Shown here piece by piece: positions 19,082-27,937 of a stretch of 64,000 bases of DNA. A program made the position numbers and the translations under genes. The DNA is taken from the NCBI RefSeq assembly GCF_013055795.1, contig NZ_JABETO010000018.1:64581-128580 (forward strand). The letters run 5' to 3'. The stretch is from Streptomyces sp. I05A-00742. Its GTDB lineage: Bacteria; Actinomycetota; Actinomycetes; Streptomycetales; Streptomycetaceae. Position 1 is the stretch's first letter. Every line of letters starts with the position of its first letter. Below the pieces are notes generated by a model that did not search any database, was not told where the DNA came from, and saw only the letters and a list, made by a program, of their open reading frames with translations.

Positions 19082-19298
19082 GAGGGGTACTCCTGTCTGC
19101 CTGCGATCACGGGGATTGTCGATGTGTCGCTGTCTTCACCAAAAGTCAGCGTATCCGGTCGGTTGTGGATCACCGTGGGCGGCTGCCCCCACGACGGCCC
19201 TCCCTCGACCCTCCCCTGGGCGTTTTACCCCTCTTGTCCTCGGGTTTTTCTCGGGTTCCCCCCGACCGTCCCCTCACACGGTTCCCGGCCGGAAAAAT

Positions 19299-19328
19299 GC
19301 CGGACGGGCTGGAATCAGCCCGTCCGGC
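19299..19328. terminator. Interspersed GCCGGACGGGCT palindrome
   Basis: The stem gccggacggg / cccgtccggc has a 10-nt loop. It lies downstream of the flavoprotein gene on the minus strand, in the position expected for its terminator. Confidence 0.55.
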
Positions 19329-19411
19329 GGGTGGACGGCGGCGGCGGATCCGCTTCCGGTCCCGGGATCCGTCCCCGGGGCGCGGTACGACGGAACGTGC
19401 CCCCTGTGGGG

Positions 19412-19489
19412 GACGGCGCACGGCCTGCGGGAGACGGCGCACGCCCTGTGGAAGACGGCGCACGCCCTGTGAAGGACGGCGCACGCCCC
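19412..19489. repeat. 21-bp tandem repeat, 3.7 copies
   Basis: Units start at 19412, 19433, 19454 and 19475 (core gacggcgcacgccctgtg). They are noncoding and lie just beyond the 3' end of the flavoprotein gene. Confidence 0.85.
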
Positions 19490-19509
19490 AACCGGCGGTG
19501 AACGGACGG

Positions 19510-20715
19510 TCAGAGCGCCGCCACCGCTCGTGCCAGACGCGGTGACGCGTACTCCGTCCCGCAGACGAACCGCATCACCGGGCCGTAGCTCGCCGCGGCC
19601 GGCAGGCCGGTGAAGAAGAGCCCTGGCACCGACGAGCGGTAGCCCGCGGCCAGTCGGGGGCCGCCGGCGCTCGCGACGAGCCGGGCGCGGACGCTGTCGC
19701 CGAGGAAGTCAAGGGCGCCCAGATCGACGCGGTAGCCCGTGGCGGCGATCACGTGGTCGGCGGTCAGCTCGGTCTCCGGGCCGTCCACGGCACCGGCGAG
19801 CGTGAGCACCGGGCGGCCCTCCGCCAGCCGGGCCCGGACGACCCGCTTGCCCTCCGTGACCTGGACCCGGCCCACGAAGCGGTCGCGCAGCCACCAGGCG
19901 CCGAGCGGGCCGAGCACCCGCCGGACCAGGAACGCGCGGGTCTGCGGGGGCAGCCGGCGGAAGCCGTCCGCGTGGTACGAGAAGGCGTACAGCGACCAGG
20001 CCCGGCCGAACGGAGTGTCCGGCTTCAGGGGCGACTGCCCGTCCGGCGCCGCCCCGAACCGGACCGCGCCCCGCCGCCGGGCGACGACCCGCACCGACGC
20101 GGCCCCGGCGTCCGCGAGCAGCACGGCGCTCTCCAGGGCGGACTGCCCCGCGCCGATGACGACGACGTGCTTGCCGGCGAAGCCGGACAGGTCGCGGTGG
20201 TGCGAGCTGTGGGAGAACGGGCCGCCCTCCGTCGGACCCTCCGGCACCGCGGCGGCGAGCTCGGCGGGGACCCGCGCCAGACCGCTCAGACCGGTGGCCA
20301 CCACGACCGCGCGGGCGGCGAACTGCTCGCCCGAGTCCAGCTTCAGCTCGAAGCCGGGGCGCCCCTGGCGGAGCTCCACGGACTTCACCCGCACCTGTTC
20401 GAGACCGGGCACCAGCCGCTGCTGGAACCACTGTCCGTACCCCGCGAAGGTCTCGACCGGGATGATGTCCCAGTCGGACTCGTAGCGCCGCTCCCCCGCG
20501 TCCAGGCAGTAGTCGAGCAGGGTGTGGCCCGGCTGCGGGGCGTCGATGTCGGAGGCCGAGGGGGTGGATTTCAGCAGCATCCCCGCGGGCATCTGCTCCC
20601 GCCAGCTCACCATCGGCGAGCCGAAGACGCGTGTCGGAACACCGCGTGCCTTGAGGTGTGCTGCGGTGGAGAGACCGTACGGACCGGCCCCGATGACTGC
20701 TACCGGAAGTGTCAC
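19510..20715 (-). CDS. FAD-dependent NAD(P)-binding oxidoreductase (flavin monooxygenase-like)
   Basis: The protein has 401 residues. An N-terminal FAD-binding GAGPYGLS motif lies at residues 9-16. A second dinucleotide motif GAGQSALES is near residue 195, and the ATGYR motif lies near the C-terminus, as in flavin-containing monooxygenases and Trk-type flavoproteins. The GTG at 20715 is the start. It lies 201 bp downstream of an ATP-grasp gene in the same direction, so the two may act in one pathway. Substrate unknown. Confidence 0.82.
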   Translation of the reverse strand: MTLPVAVIGAGPYGLSTAAHLKARGVPTRVFGSPMVSWREQMPAGMLLKSTPSASDIDAPQPGHTLLDYCLDAGERRYESDWDIIPVETFAGYGQWFQQRLVPGLEQVRVKSVELRQGRPGFELKLDSGEQFAARAVVVATGLSGLARVPAELAAAVPEGPTEGGPFSHSSHHRDLSGFAGKHVVVIGAGQSALESAVLLADAGAASVRVVARRRGAVRFGAAPDGQSPLKPDTPFGRAWSLYAFSYHADGFRRLPPQTRAFLVRRVLGPLGAWWLRDRFVGRVQVTEGKRVVRARLAEGRPVLTLAGAVDGPETELTADHVIAATGYRVDLGALDFLGDSVRARLVASAGGPRLAAGYRSSVPGLFFTGLPAAASYGPVMRFVCGTEYASPRLARAVAAL

Positions 20716-20916
20716 GTGTCCCCTCCCAGGGCGTTTCCCGGCCCGCGCGGCCGGTTCTGCTGCGTCACGTGGAACTGCGGGGTGAGCTGTGGAGCGAGTG
20801 GTGCGATGCGGTGCGGATGGAACAGACCGTGTGGAACGGACCGTACGGCCCCGGCGGGCCCCCCGGCCCGGTGGCCCTGGACCACCGGGAGCGCCGGAGG
20901 CGCCGCGGCCACCGGG

Positions 20917-22215
20917 TCACTCGGTGCGCTCGGCCGCCACGGCCCGAGCGGTCACGGCGCCGGCGGGCGGCGCGGAGGCACGGCGCCTGGAGCGCCACAT
21001 CTGCCACAGGTGTCTCGCACCCGGCCGGACGAGCCGGGCGAGCATGGTGAGGAACGGCTTGATGTCGTCACGCGCCGCCCAGGCCAGCTCCGTGCCGTTG
21101 GCCCGGGCGGGGGCGTGCGGGGTGGTGTACCCGCTGCGCCGGTAGGCGACGAGCGCGGGGAGGTCGATGTTCTCGACGACGAACCGGCGGCCGGCCAGCT
21201 GTTCGCCCTCGGGCACCGGGCGGCCGGTGAGGTCCAGGTGCTGGGCACGGACGACGTCGACGCCGGCCTCGGTCTCGAAGAGCCGGAACTGCGCGCCCAT
21301 CCGGGGGTTGAAGTCCAGCAGTTTGTACTGCCCGTCGCGGCGGTCGAACCGCCAGTCCAGGTCGACGATGCCGCAGAACCCGATCTGCTTGATGAACTGG
21401 GCGCTCATCGCCGCCAGTTCGGGGTTGTCCACGATGTAGGCGTTGGCGGTCATCCCCGCGTGCGGCGGCCAGGAGCGCACCTTGACGCCGGTGAACAGGG
21501 CACGCGGCGCGCTGTCCGCGTCGAAGTAGGCGTGGACGATCCAGTCCTCGGCCTCCTCGCGCGGCAGATACTCCTGGAGAATCACTCCCGGGGACGGCCC
21601 CCAGCCGCGGGCCAGCTCCAGCAGCCGACGGGCGTCGGCGATGCGGGTCGTCCCGGCCACGGCCGGCCGGCGGCGGCGTTCGAACGCCTCGCGGTTCTTG
21701 GCCACCAGTGGGAAGACCGCGGTGCCGGCGTACTTCTCGACCTCCTCGTACGTGCCCGGGAACAGCGTGGCCGGGGCCGGCACCCCGTGCTCCACGCACA
21801 GCTCGTACAGCCCCTGCTTGCTCGCGAGCCGCCGCGGCAACTCCCGCTCCACGGGCGGGAAGAGGAAGGGTCCGGCCAGCGCGGCCGCGTGCTCGGCGAT
21901 GAGCACGGCCGCCTCCTCGTCGGTGGGCAGCAGTACGGCCGGACGGCCGATCCGGTCGCCGATCCGGAGCAGCCCCGCGACCAGCTCCTCGGCCCGTTCG
22001 GTGCCGGTCGTGGGCCAGACGAACCCGGCGCTCAGGTAGCGGGAGACGGCCGCGGGGGTCCACCGGTCCTCGGTTATGGCGTACATCGGGACGCCGAGTC
22101 TGCCGAGGCTGCGGATCGCACCGACGCCGCCGTGGTGCAGGGGATAGTCACCGAACTTCACGATCAACCCGGGCACTGACCGGTCCGCCGCCACGGACAC
22201 ACTCCTGCTCGCCAC
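20917..22215 (-). CDS. ATP-grasp domain ligase
   Basis: The protein has 432 residues. The N-terminal pre-ATP-grasp part begins VPGLIVKFGDYPLHHGGVGA. The ATP-grasp core includes VAKNREAFE (ATP-binding Lys), VILQEYLPREEAEDW and the metal-binding DLDWRFDRRDG...LDFNPRMGAQFRLFE. These are the features of carboxylate-amine ligases that activate an acid as acyl phosphate. The GTG at 22215 has GGGGAG upstream; an in-frame extension up to 22272 would run through the tandem repeat and is less likely. A paired FAD enzyme lies downstream. Substrate unknown. Confidence 0.82.
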   Translation of the reverse strand: MASRSVSVAADRSVPGLIVKFGDYPLHHGGVGAIRSLGRLGVPMYAITEDRWTPAAVSRYLSAGFVWPTTGTERAEELVAGLLRIGDRIGRPAVLLPTDEEAAVLIAEHAAALAGPFLFPPVERELPRRLASKQGLYELCVEHGVPAPATLFPGTYEEVEKYAGTAVFPLVAKNREAFERRRRPAVAGTTRIADARRLLELARGWGPSPGVILQEYLPREEAEDWIVHAYFDADSAPRALFTGVKVRSWPPHAGMTANAYIVDNPELAAMSAQFIKQIGFCGIVDLDWRFDRRDGQYKLLDFNPRMGAQFRLFETEAGVDVVRAQHLDLTGRPVPEGEQLAGRRFVVENIDLPALVAYRRSGYTTPHAPARANGTELAWAARDDIKPFLTMLARLVRPGARHLWQMWRSRRRASAPPAGAVTARAVAAERTE

Positions 22216-22251
22216 CGGCTCCCCCCTCGGCCACCCCGGCTCGGCGGCCCC

Positions 22252-22287
22252 CACTGTGTGTGACCCGACCACTGTGTGTGACCCGAC
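22252..22287. repeat. Perfect 18-bp tandem repeat in the ATP-grasp promoter region
   Basis: The unit cactgtgtgtgacccgac occurs twice without spacing (22252-22269 and 22270-22287), between the divergent ATP-grasp and fumarylacetoacetase genes. The minus strand reads gtcgggtcacacacagtg. Position and exactness suggest a tandem regulator site or a recent slippage duplication. Confidence 0.9.
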
Positions 22288-22475
22288 TTAGGACGCTACT
22301 TCGGAATCGTGGGCTCCAGCAAGGAGTTACCGGACATTGCCCTACCTTTTCCCTCTCGTAGAACACGGTTTCCCAGGGGGAGAACACTCCTCGAACAGCT
22401 CTTGCCCGTCGGCCGTCAACCCGTAATGTGTGGCTCCCGTGCATTCCGAGTGGAGAAGGCGAGGCCGCGAGACCC

Positions 22476-23666
22476 ATGCCCCAGCACAGCCCCCACGCAC
22501 TGCCCGAAGGAGACCCCTTCGGCGCGGACGCACTCCCCTACGGCGTCTTCACCACCCCGAGCGCTCCCGACCACCCCCGGATCGGCGTGCGCTACGGCGC
22601 GTACGTGCTCGACGCGGCGGGCGCCGCCGCTGAGCGCGGCTCGGCGTACGCCGACCTGCTCGACCAGCCCGTGCTCAACCCGCTGATGGCCGCGGGCCGC
22701 CCGGTCTGGCAGGCGGTGCGCGCCGAGATCCGCGGACTGGTCGACGACGGCACGCTCACCGGCGGGTACGCCCACCCGCTGGACGAGGTGACCCTGCACC
22801 TGCCGTTCGAGGTCGCGGACTACGTCGACTTCTACGCCAGCGAGCACCACGCCACCAACGCCGGGCGCATCTTCCGGCCCAACGGCGAGGCCCTTCCCGG
22901 CAACTGGAAGCACCTGCCCATCGGTTACCACGGGCGCGCCGGGACCGTCGTGGTCTCCGGCACCGACGTCGTACGGCCCCAGGGCCAGCGCAAGGCCCCC
23001 GACGAGGACCTGCCCTCCTTCGGCCCCTCCCGACGCCTGGACATCGAGGCCGAGGTCGGCTTCGTCGTCGGCACCCCCGCCCCCACCCGTACCCCCGTGC
23101 CCCTCGACGCCTTCCGCGACCACGTCTTCGGCGTCTGCCTCGTCAACGACTGGTCCGCGCGCGACATCCAGTCCTGGGAGTACGTCCCCCTCGGCCCCTT
23201 CCTCGGCAAGTCCTTCGCCACCTCCGTCTCCGCCTGGATCACCCCCCTGGAGGCGTTCGACGCGGCCCGGACCGCTCCGCCGGCGCGCGACTTCCCTCTC
23301 CTCCCCTACCTCGACGACTCCGACGCGGCCGAGCCGGGCGGCATCGATCTGCGCCTGGAGGTCCGCATCAACGGGGAGGTCGTATCCCGGCCGCCGTTCT
23401 CGGCCATGTACTGGACGGCGGCCCAGCAGTTGGCCCATATGACCGTGAACGGCGCCTCGTTGCGGACCGGTGACTTCTACGCGTCGGGGACGGTGAGCGG
23501 GCCGGAGCCGGATCAGCTCGGGTGCCTCTTGGAGATCACCAAGGGGAAGGGGCCGTTTCTGGCGGATGGGGACGAGGTTGTGATCACGGCTTGGGCGCCG
23601 GGGCGCGACGGGGCCCGGATCGGGTTGGGCGAGGTGGCGGGGCGGGTGCTTCCGGCTGGGGGCTGA
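22476..23666 (+). CDS. fahA: Fumarylacetoacetase
   Basis: It hydrolyses fumarylacetoacetate to fumarate and acetoacetate, the last step of tyrosine/homogentisate breakdown. The protein has 396 residues, close to the family length. Metal and active-site regions are visible: DFYASEHHATN, YHGRAGTVVVSG, IEAEVGFVVG and VNDWSARDIQSWEY, then GPFLGKSFATS. The ATG at 22476 is chosen because homologous sequence begins there. No other tyrosine-degradation gene is adjacent. A composite repeat follows 30 bp after the stop. Confidence 0.93.
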   Translation: MPQHSPHALPEGDPFGADALPYGVFTTPSAPDHPRIGVRYGAYVLDAAGAAAERGSAYADLLDQPVLNPLMAAGRPVWQAVRAEIRGLVDDGTLTGGYAHPLDEVTLHLPFEVADYVDFYASEHHATNAGRIFRPNGEALPGNWKHLPIGYHGRAGTVVVSGTDVVRPQGQRKAPDEDLPSFGPSRRLDIEAEVGFVVGTPAPTRTPVPLDAFRDHVFGVCLVNDWSARDIQSWEYVPLGPFLGKSFATSVSAWITPLEAFDAARTAPPARDFPLLPYLDDSDAAEPGGIDLRLEVRINGEVVSRPPFSAMYWTAAQQLAHMTVNGASLRTGDFYASGTVSGPEPDQLGCLLEITKGKGPFLADGDEVVITAWAPGRDGARIGLGEVAGRVLPAGG

Positions 23667-23688
23667 CGCCGTGGGGTGCCCCGGCCCC

Positions 23689-23885
23689 TCCCCCAGAGGG
23701 GGCACCCCCCTTTCGCCGTTTCTTGCAGGGGCTGCGCCCCCGCACCCCCGCGAGCGCGCCTGCGGCGCGCGTCCTCAATCGCCGGACGGGCTATTCAGCC
23801 CGTCCGGCGATTGAGGACAACCGCGCGGAGCGCGGTTTCAGGGGGTCCGGGGCCCTCTCCGGGAAACGGTGAAAGGGCGGGACTG
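23689..23885. repeat. Composite interspersed repeat with long palindrome
   Basis: This runs from ccccggcccctcccccagag to gggaaacggtgaaagggcgg. The core palindrome at 23771-23818 (gtcctcaatcgccggacggg / cccgtccggcgattgaggac) is the best copy of the GCCGGACGGGCT family here. The flanks (gcgagcgcgcctgcggcgcg and aaggggcggggctgggg-like) recur around 58483-58620 and partly at 9401-9480, so a larger unit is dispersed in the genome. Confidence 0.8.
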
Positions 23886-23892
23886 GGGCCCC

Positions 23893-24198
23893 TCACCTCC
23901 CCCAGGTCCCGCGCGCGTTCACCTCACGGACCTTCGCGCGGAGCCGATCCGTGTCGGCGGCGGGATCCGTCTCACCGGAACAGGTACAGGCGTGCAGCGG
24001 GCTGGTGGGACGGATGTCGATCCCGTGGGCCGTCGCCCAGATGTAGACGCCGCAGCGGGGCCGGAACAGTTCGGGGGCGGGGGCCGGCGCGGGAACGGGC
24101 GACTCCCTCGGAACCGGCGTAACAGGGGTTTCGGGCGCCGCGCGGTAGCCGAACTGCGCCCTCGTCCAGGCGAGAAGGCGGGCGATAGAGTTCTTCAC
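23893..24198 (-). CDS. Small hypothetical protein
   Basis: The protein has 101 residues. The GTG at 24198 follows AGGAG. A basic N-terminal amphipathic segment (VKNSIARLLAWTRAQFGYRA) is followed by a Pro-rich linker, then PRCGVYIWATAHGIDI and a C-terminal CTCSGE. Three cysteines could bind metal. It is divergent from the GntR-type gene at 24367, a pairing that suggests co-regulation. I do not recognise a family with certainty. Confidence 0.5.
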   Translation of the reverse strand: MKNSIARLLAWTRAQFGYRAAPETPVTPVPRESPVPAPAPAPELFRPRCGVYIWATAHGIDIRPTSPLHACTCSGETDPAADTDRLRAKVREVNARGTWGR

Positions 24199-24366
24199 GT
24201 CATCAGCTCCTGTTGGCTGGTGGCCATGCCCCCGGGCCGTTGCGAGCGGTCGCGGGGGTCTTGTGACGCGCCACACTAGTGGGACCAGTATGGGCCTGTC
24301 TAGAGCCCGATATAGCCGCTAGCATCTATGTTCGGACGTGTGCCAATACATACAGTTTCGCCCGTG

Positions 24367-24612
24367 ATGGAGTTCGATCCGACCTTGCCGAAGTGGACGC
24401 AGATCGCCGACGTGATCCGGCGACGCATTGCGAGCGGTGAGTACCCGCTGAACCACCTGATTTCCGAGACGAAGCTGGAGCAGGAATTCGGTGTCGCGCG
24501 AGTGACCGTCCGCAAGGTCACTGCCGCCCTCCGCGCCGAGGGCCTGATCGTCACCACTCCCGGCATGGGTTCCTTCGTCGCCGCCAAGCCGCCCAAGCCG
24601 ACCTCTCGCTGA
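24367..24612 (+). CDS. GntR-family DNA-binding protein without effector domain
   Basis: The protein has 81 residues and consists almost entirely of the GntR winged helix (KWTQIADVIRRRIASGEYPL, then EQEFGVARVTVRKVTAALRAEGLI and TTPGMGSFV). There is no ligand-binding domain. An in-frame ATG at 24328 would add 13 residues; 24367 is preferred because recognisable sequence starts there. Stand-alone GntR domains of this size are frequent in Streptomyces accessory regions and integrative elements. It is divergent from the small gene at 23893 and precedes a large inverted repeat. Confidence 0.82.
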   Translation: MEFDPTLPKWTQIADVIRRRIASGEYPLNHLISETKLEQEFGVARVTVRKVTAALRAEGLIVTTPGMGSFVAAKPPKPTSR

Positions 24613-24632
24613 CTCCTGCGGCCGGTGAGGGC

Positions 24633-25082
24633 CGGCGGGGCGGCATGGTGCTCTGTCGACGAACGGTTTCGTCTCGGGCCCTGCGGGCCCACAGCGGCCG
24701 GCTACGGCGGGCGGGGCCGGGGGCCGGATTTTCGGGTGCGGGTGTTCCCGGGCGGGGGCGGTGGAAAGCGAGCGGCGCCACTTCCTACCAATTTCGTGCT
24801 GACAGGGCCTGCCCGGGCCTTCCTTCCGCAACTCCTGTGGCAAGCGGGGGCGGACAGGGCCGGTGGGGTGGTTCGCTCTTCAAGATGGGTGGACGGGAGC
24901 GCGAAAGGCTCGCCGGTCCCCTCTTCCGGCGGTCGGATCCACCCACCTCCGGCCTGTAGCCGGGAGTGGCCCCCACCCGCAGCCAAGATCCGGCCCCGCC
25001 CCCGCTCCGCAGCCGGCCGCTTTGGGCCCGGCAGGGCCCGAGACGAAACCCGCACCCGACCAAGCACCATGCTGCCCCACCA
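24633..25082. repeat. About 450-bp imperfect inverted repeat, noncoding
   Basis: The left arm, about 24633-24770, matches the reverse complement of the right arm, about 24945-25082. Matching blocks include gcatggtgct, gtttcgtctcgggccctgc, agcggccggct, ggcggggccgga and gctgcgggtg versus gggtgcgggtg. The first 95 bp of each arm agree at roughly four positions in five by eye. The 175-bp centre shows no pairing or gene. No transposase is present. A MITE-like element, a decayed mobile element or a long hairpin RNA are possible. The rest of the 24613-25289 gap (about 205 bp after the right arm) holds the promoter region of the next operon. Confidence 0.75.
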
Positions 25083-25289
25083 GCACCACTCGCCTTGACA
25101 ACGCTCCCTGCGATGGCGTCACGAACTCCCGCGATCTTTACGGCATATGAGCGCTGATACCCATGCGCACCGAGTGACCGTTGCGCTATACATGTGACTC
25201 GCGGTCATCGGGTCAGCACAAGCGATGGGGACAACGGTGCGCGACGCGGCCCGGTCAGTCGAGTCGGGGTTCACGGCAGGGGAGGGCAC

Positions 25290-25649
25290 ATGTCCGATGG
25301 GGATTTCGGCAACGTGGACAGGCTCAGGACCAACAGGTCGGGTAAGGAGGCCGCCGTCAAGGCACTGGCCGGGGACATTCAACCCGGCACCGACACGGCG
25401 GCGATGAAGGCGGACGAGGCGACCGGCAAAGCCGTCTCGGCACTCCGCGGCTGGGCCACCGGCGCGGGTCTGAAGGACGTGCACGACGAGTGGGGGCGGC
25501 AGGTGCAGCACCTCAAGGGATGGCTCGATGGAGACAGGACCGCCCTTCAGCAGGCACTGACGGGCTTCACCGAGTACGACCGCCGGACCGCATCCATCCT
25601 CGGCAGGTTCCAGTCCGGGACCGAACAAGGCGAGAAGGGGAGCCGGTAG
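25290..25649 (+). CDS. Small helical protein, possible ESX/WXG100-like partner
   Basis: The protein has 119 residues. The ATG at 25290 follows GGGGAGGG. It is Ala/Lys/Asp-rich with long predicted helices, no signal peptide and no cysteine. Trp residues lie between helical stretches (LRGWATG and DEWGRQV). It is 9 bp ahead of a 758-residue LXG-like protein. Size, helix content and context resemble small partner proteins encoded before type VII secretion substrates, but no canonical WXG motif is seen, so this is a tentative placement. Confidence 0.6.
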   Translation: MSDGDFGNVDRLRTNRSGKEAAVKALAGDIQPGTDTAAMKADEATGKAVSALRGWATGAGLKDVHDEWGRQVQHLKGWLDGDRTALQQALTGFTEYDRRTASILGRFQSGTEQGEKGSR

Positions 25650-25658
25650 GAGGTCATC

Positions 25659-27935
25659 ATGCCGACATACCAGGAAACCGTCAGCGCGAAACTGGACTCG
25701 CTCACCTCGGCCGCCGCCAGGTGGGACGAGATGGCCAGAGCGCTCCACGGAGTTGAGTCCCTCTACAAGAACAAAGTGCACTCCGTAACGAAGGACGGCT
25801 TATGGCTCGGGCAGGCCGTCGAGGTGGCCGGCGACCGATTCACAGCGACGCAGGAGCAGTTGGCCGCCGCCCAGACGCAGGCCAAAGCCATCGCCTCACT
25901 GCTGCGGGATGCCCACACGCAGCTCTCGGGCCTCGCGCACAGGGTCACATCCCTTGCCGCCGACGCTCGAAAGGCGGGCATGCACATCGACAGCGAAGGC
26001 AGAGCCACCTTCGACCTCAGTACGCTCGACATCAGTCGGCACGACCCCGACTACGCGACCTACGTCCGTAAGTGTCATGAGGCCGAATCCACGTGGACGG
26101 AGGCCATCAAGAAGGCTGTGCAGGCAGTCGACGACGCAGACCAAGGCGTCAAGTACGCGCTGCACGAAGCGGCCGGCATCCGTACCGGGCACTCCCCCTC
26201 CGAGTTCTTCAACTCCAAGGCAGTCGGCGACATAGAGGTCTACGAGGCCCGGGAGGCGAAGGCCTATGCGGACCGGCTCCTCCGCGGCAACAAGCTCAGC
26301 GCGGCAGAGCGCGCGGAGTTCGCACGGCTCTACCGGGACAACGGCAACGACACGACCTTCAATCGCACTTTGCTGACCTCCCTCGGGCCCGAGGACACTC
26401 TCAAGCTCGCGAACAAACTGAACGACCTCGCGTACTTCGGCGACACGGAGCACAAGAAGGACTACTTGACCCTGGAAAAGGGGCTGGCCACCAGCATCGA
26501 TTCCGCCTCGCGCCCCCCGGGGTTCAAGGACGCGGCCGGCAAGGAGCTCCCGTACGGCAGCACGGGGTATCGGGACGCCTTTGCCGCATGGTCGAAGTCG
26601 AAGGATGCGGAGTTCTACAACAACTGGCGTGAGGGACTGCGCAGGGCAGGGATCGATAAGTACGATCTCGAAGCCGCGGAAAAACAAGGCGTAGGCCCCA
26701 AGGGGCGCGGCCAACAGATCCGTGGATACCAGCGACTCATCACTCTCATGAAACAGGGTGGCAACGTTTCGCCGCAGTTCCTTACCGACGTCACCGACGA
26801 CATGATCGCGGCGGAGAAGAAGCACAAGGACGTCTGGGACCTGTACGGAGATGCCCACGGTAAGAAGGGTGATGGGTTTGCCCATGACCCAGTGGATGAC
26901 GCTCTTGGAATGATGAGCCGCGACCCGAAGACGGCAACCGCCTACCTGGACCCCGGACCCGGCCGGGACAACGACCGTCTCCACTACCTGCTCAAGGAGC
27001 GGGACTGGAAAGTCGTCAACAACGAGGTCAAACTGCACGGTGACGCTGCTTACGGTGGCAACTCCTGGCACGGCGGCAACGACACCGAGGCGGCGGACAG
27101 CCGCAAGGGGCTCGGCGCAGCCATCGAGGCTGCGGCTACCGGCTCGGCGCCCGACAGCGGCGAACGTCACGACGGGAAGCACACGGCAGGCCAGGCCCGT
27201 GTCCTCCAGGACACGATCGCGACGCTCGACGAGAAATACGGCGGGGACTCGGTACCCGAGGGCCTGCGGAGCCCACTGGCCCGAACCCTGGTCGACTACG
27301 CGCCCGATACACACAAAATCCTCGCCGACCGGGCGGAGGATCTGAACGACGGCGCGCACCTCAAATCCGACAGAGGCTCGGTGATCAGAATCATCCGCGG
27401 TGTCTCGGAGTCCCCGGAAGATTTCGCGATGCTGTACAAGGCGGAGAGAGCCCAAGCAGCGCAGGACCTGAGCCAGACCCCTGCCGAGCGAGGGTCGGTG
27501 ACCTGGGCCAACCATGCACACAGCGCCGGCGCAGGAATAGGCACCTTCAACGCCATAGGCACCGACATCATCCTCGATGATCGCGACGCCCGAAAGACCT
27601 GGGCCGACGACGTGGGGAAATACGCCTACCACGGCGCGGGAACCCCGATCACACCGTTCCCTGTTATTGGTGACGCTGCCCAGCGTATCGTCGATACCGC
27701 TACGTACGAATGGGCAAATGACATAAAGAGTCAGGCGGACGAGGCTGCACAAGAGCGCTCCATAAATGACCTCAAAGCCAAGAGTGGGGACACTCATCAC
27801 TTGATCGAACGCTGGGCAAAGGGGCGGAATGTGAGCGCAACCGACCCCTATTTCATCAACATGAAGGATGAAGCCACCCAGCAGTATGTAGCTGCCCGTA
27901 CGCTGGCCTTCGCAGAACTCAAGAGGAACTCCTGA
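25659..27935 (+). CDS. Large WXG100/LXG-like helical protein of a putative secretion-linked triad
   Basis: The protein has 758 residues; its ATG follows TAGGAGG. The N-terminal 170 residues are a helical domain (YQETVSAKLDSLTSAAARWD, GLWLGQAVEVAGDRF, then long Ala/Gln helices) resembling WXG100/LXG modules. The central and C-terminal parts are soluble and charged, with repeated motifs such as DPVDDALGMMSRDPKTATAYL and APDTHKILADRAEDLN. These resemble actinobacterial DUF6571-type proteins (tentative). There is no signal peptide or membrane helix. Codon 48 (25800-25802) is TTA, so translation should depend on the bldA tRNA. GC at third positions is lower than in flanking core genes. The gene is followed 2 bp later by a membrane-anchored protein gene. 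Confidence 0.7.
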   Translation: MPTYQETVSAKLDSLTSAAARWDEMARALHGVESLYKNKVHSVTKDGLWLGQAVEVAGDRFTATQEQLAAAQTQAKAIASLLRDAHTQLSGLAHRVTSLAADARKAGMHIDSEGRATFDLSTLDISRHDPDYATYVRKCHEAESTWTEAIKKAVQAVDDADQGVKYALHEAAGIRTGHSPSEFFNSKAVGDIEVYEAREAKAYADRLLRGNKLSAAERAEFARLYRDNGNDTTFNRTLLTSLGPEDTLKLANKLNDLAYFGDTEHKKDYLTLEKGLATSIDSASRPPGFKDAAGKELPYGSTGYRDAFAAWSKSKDAEFYNNWREGLRRAGIDKYDLEAAEKQGVGPKGRGQQIRGYQRLITLMKQGGNVSPQFLTDVTDDMIAAEKKHKDVWDLYGDAHGKKGDGFAHDPVDDALGMMSRDPKTATAYLDPGPGRDNDRLHYLLKERDWKVVNNEVKLHGDAAYGGNSWHGGNDTEAADSRKGLGAAIEAAATGSAPDSGERHDGKHTAGQARVLQDTIATLDEKYGGDSVPEGLRSPLARTLVDYAPDTHKILADRAEDLNDGAHLKSDRGSVIRIIRGVSESPEDFAMLYKAERAQAAQDLSQTPAERGSVTWANHAHSAGAGIGTFNAIGTDIILDDRDARKTWADDVGKYAYHGAGTPITPFPVIGDAAQRIVDTATYEWANDIKSQADEAAQERSINDLKAKSGDTHHLIERWAKGRNVSATDPYFINMKDEATQQYVAARTLAFAELKRNS

Positions 27936-27937
27936 TC

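Larger units (their letters stand above)
19082..19509. other. Intergenic region with a terminator and tandem repeats
   Basis: The 428-bp gap holds the prenyl synthase promoter region near 19085-19170, a family palindrome at 19299-19328 and a 21-bp tandem repeat at 19412-19489. No gene is supported in either strand. Confidence 0.6.

Noticed and set aside
24551..25122. Several short open frames in both strands of the 24.6-25.1 kb region
   Set aside because: They resemble each other (SSRAL, GRLR motifs) only because the DNA is an inverted repeat. None has a family or good ribosome site.
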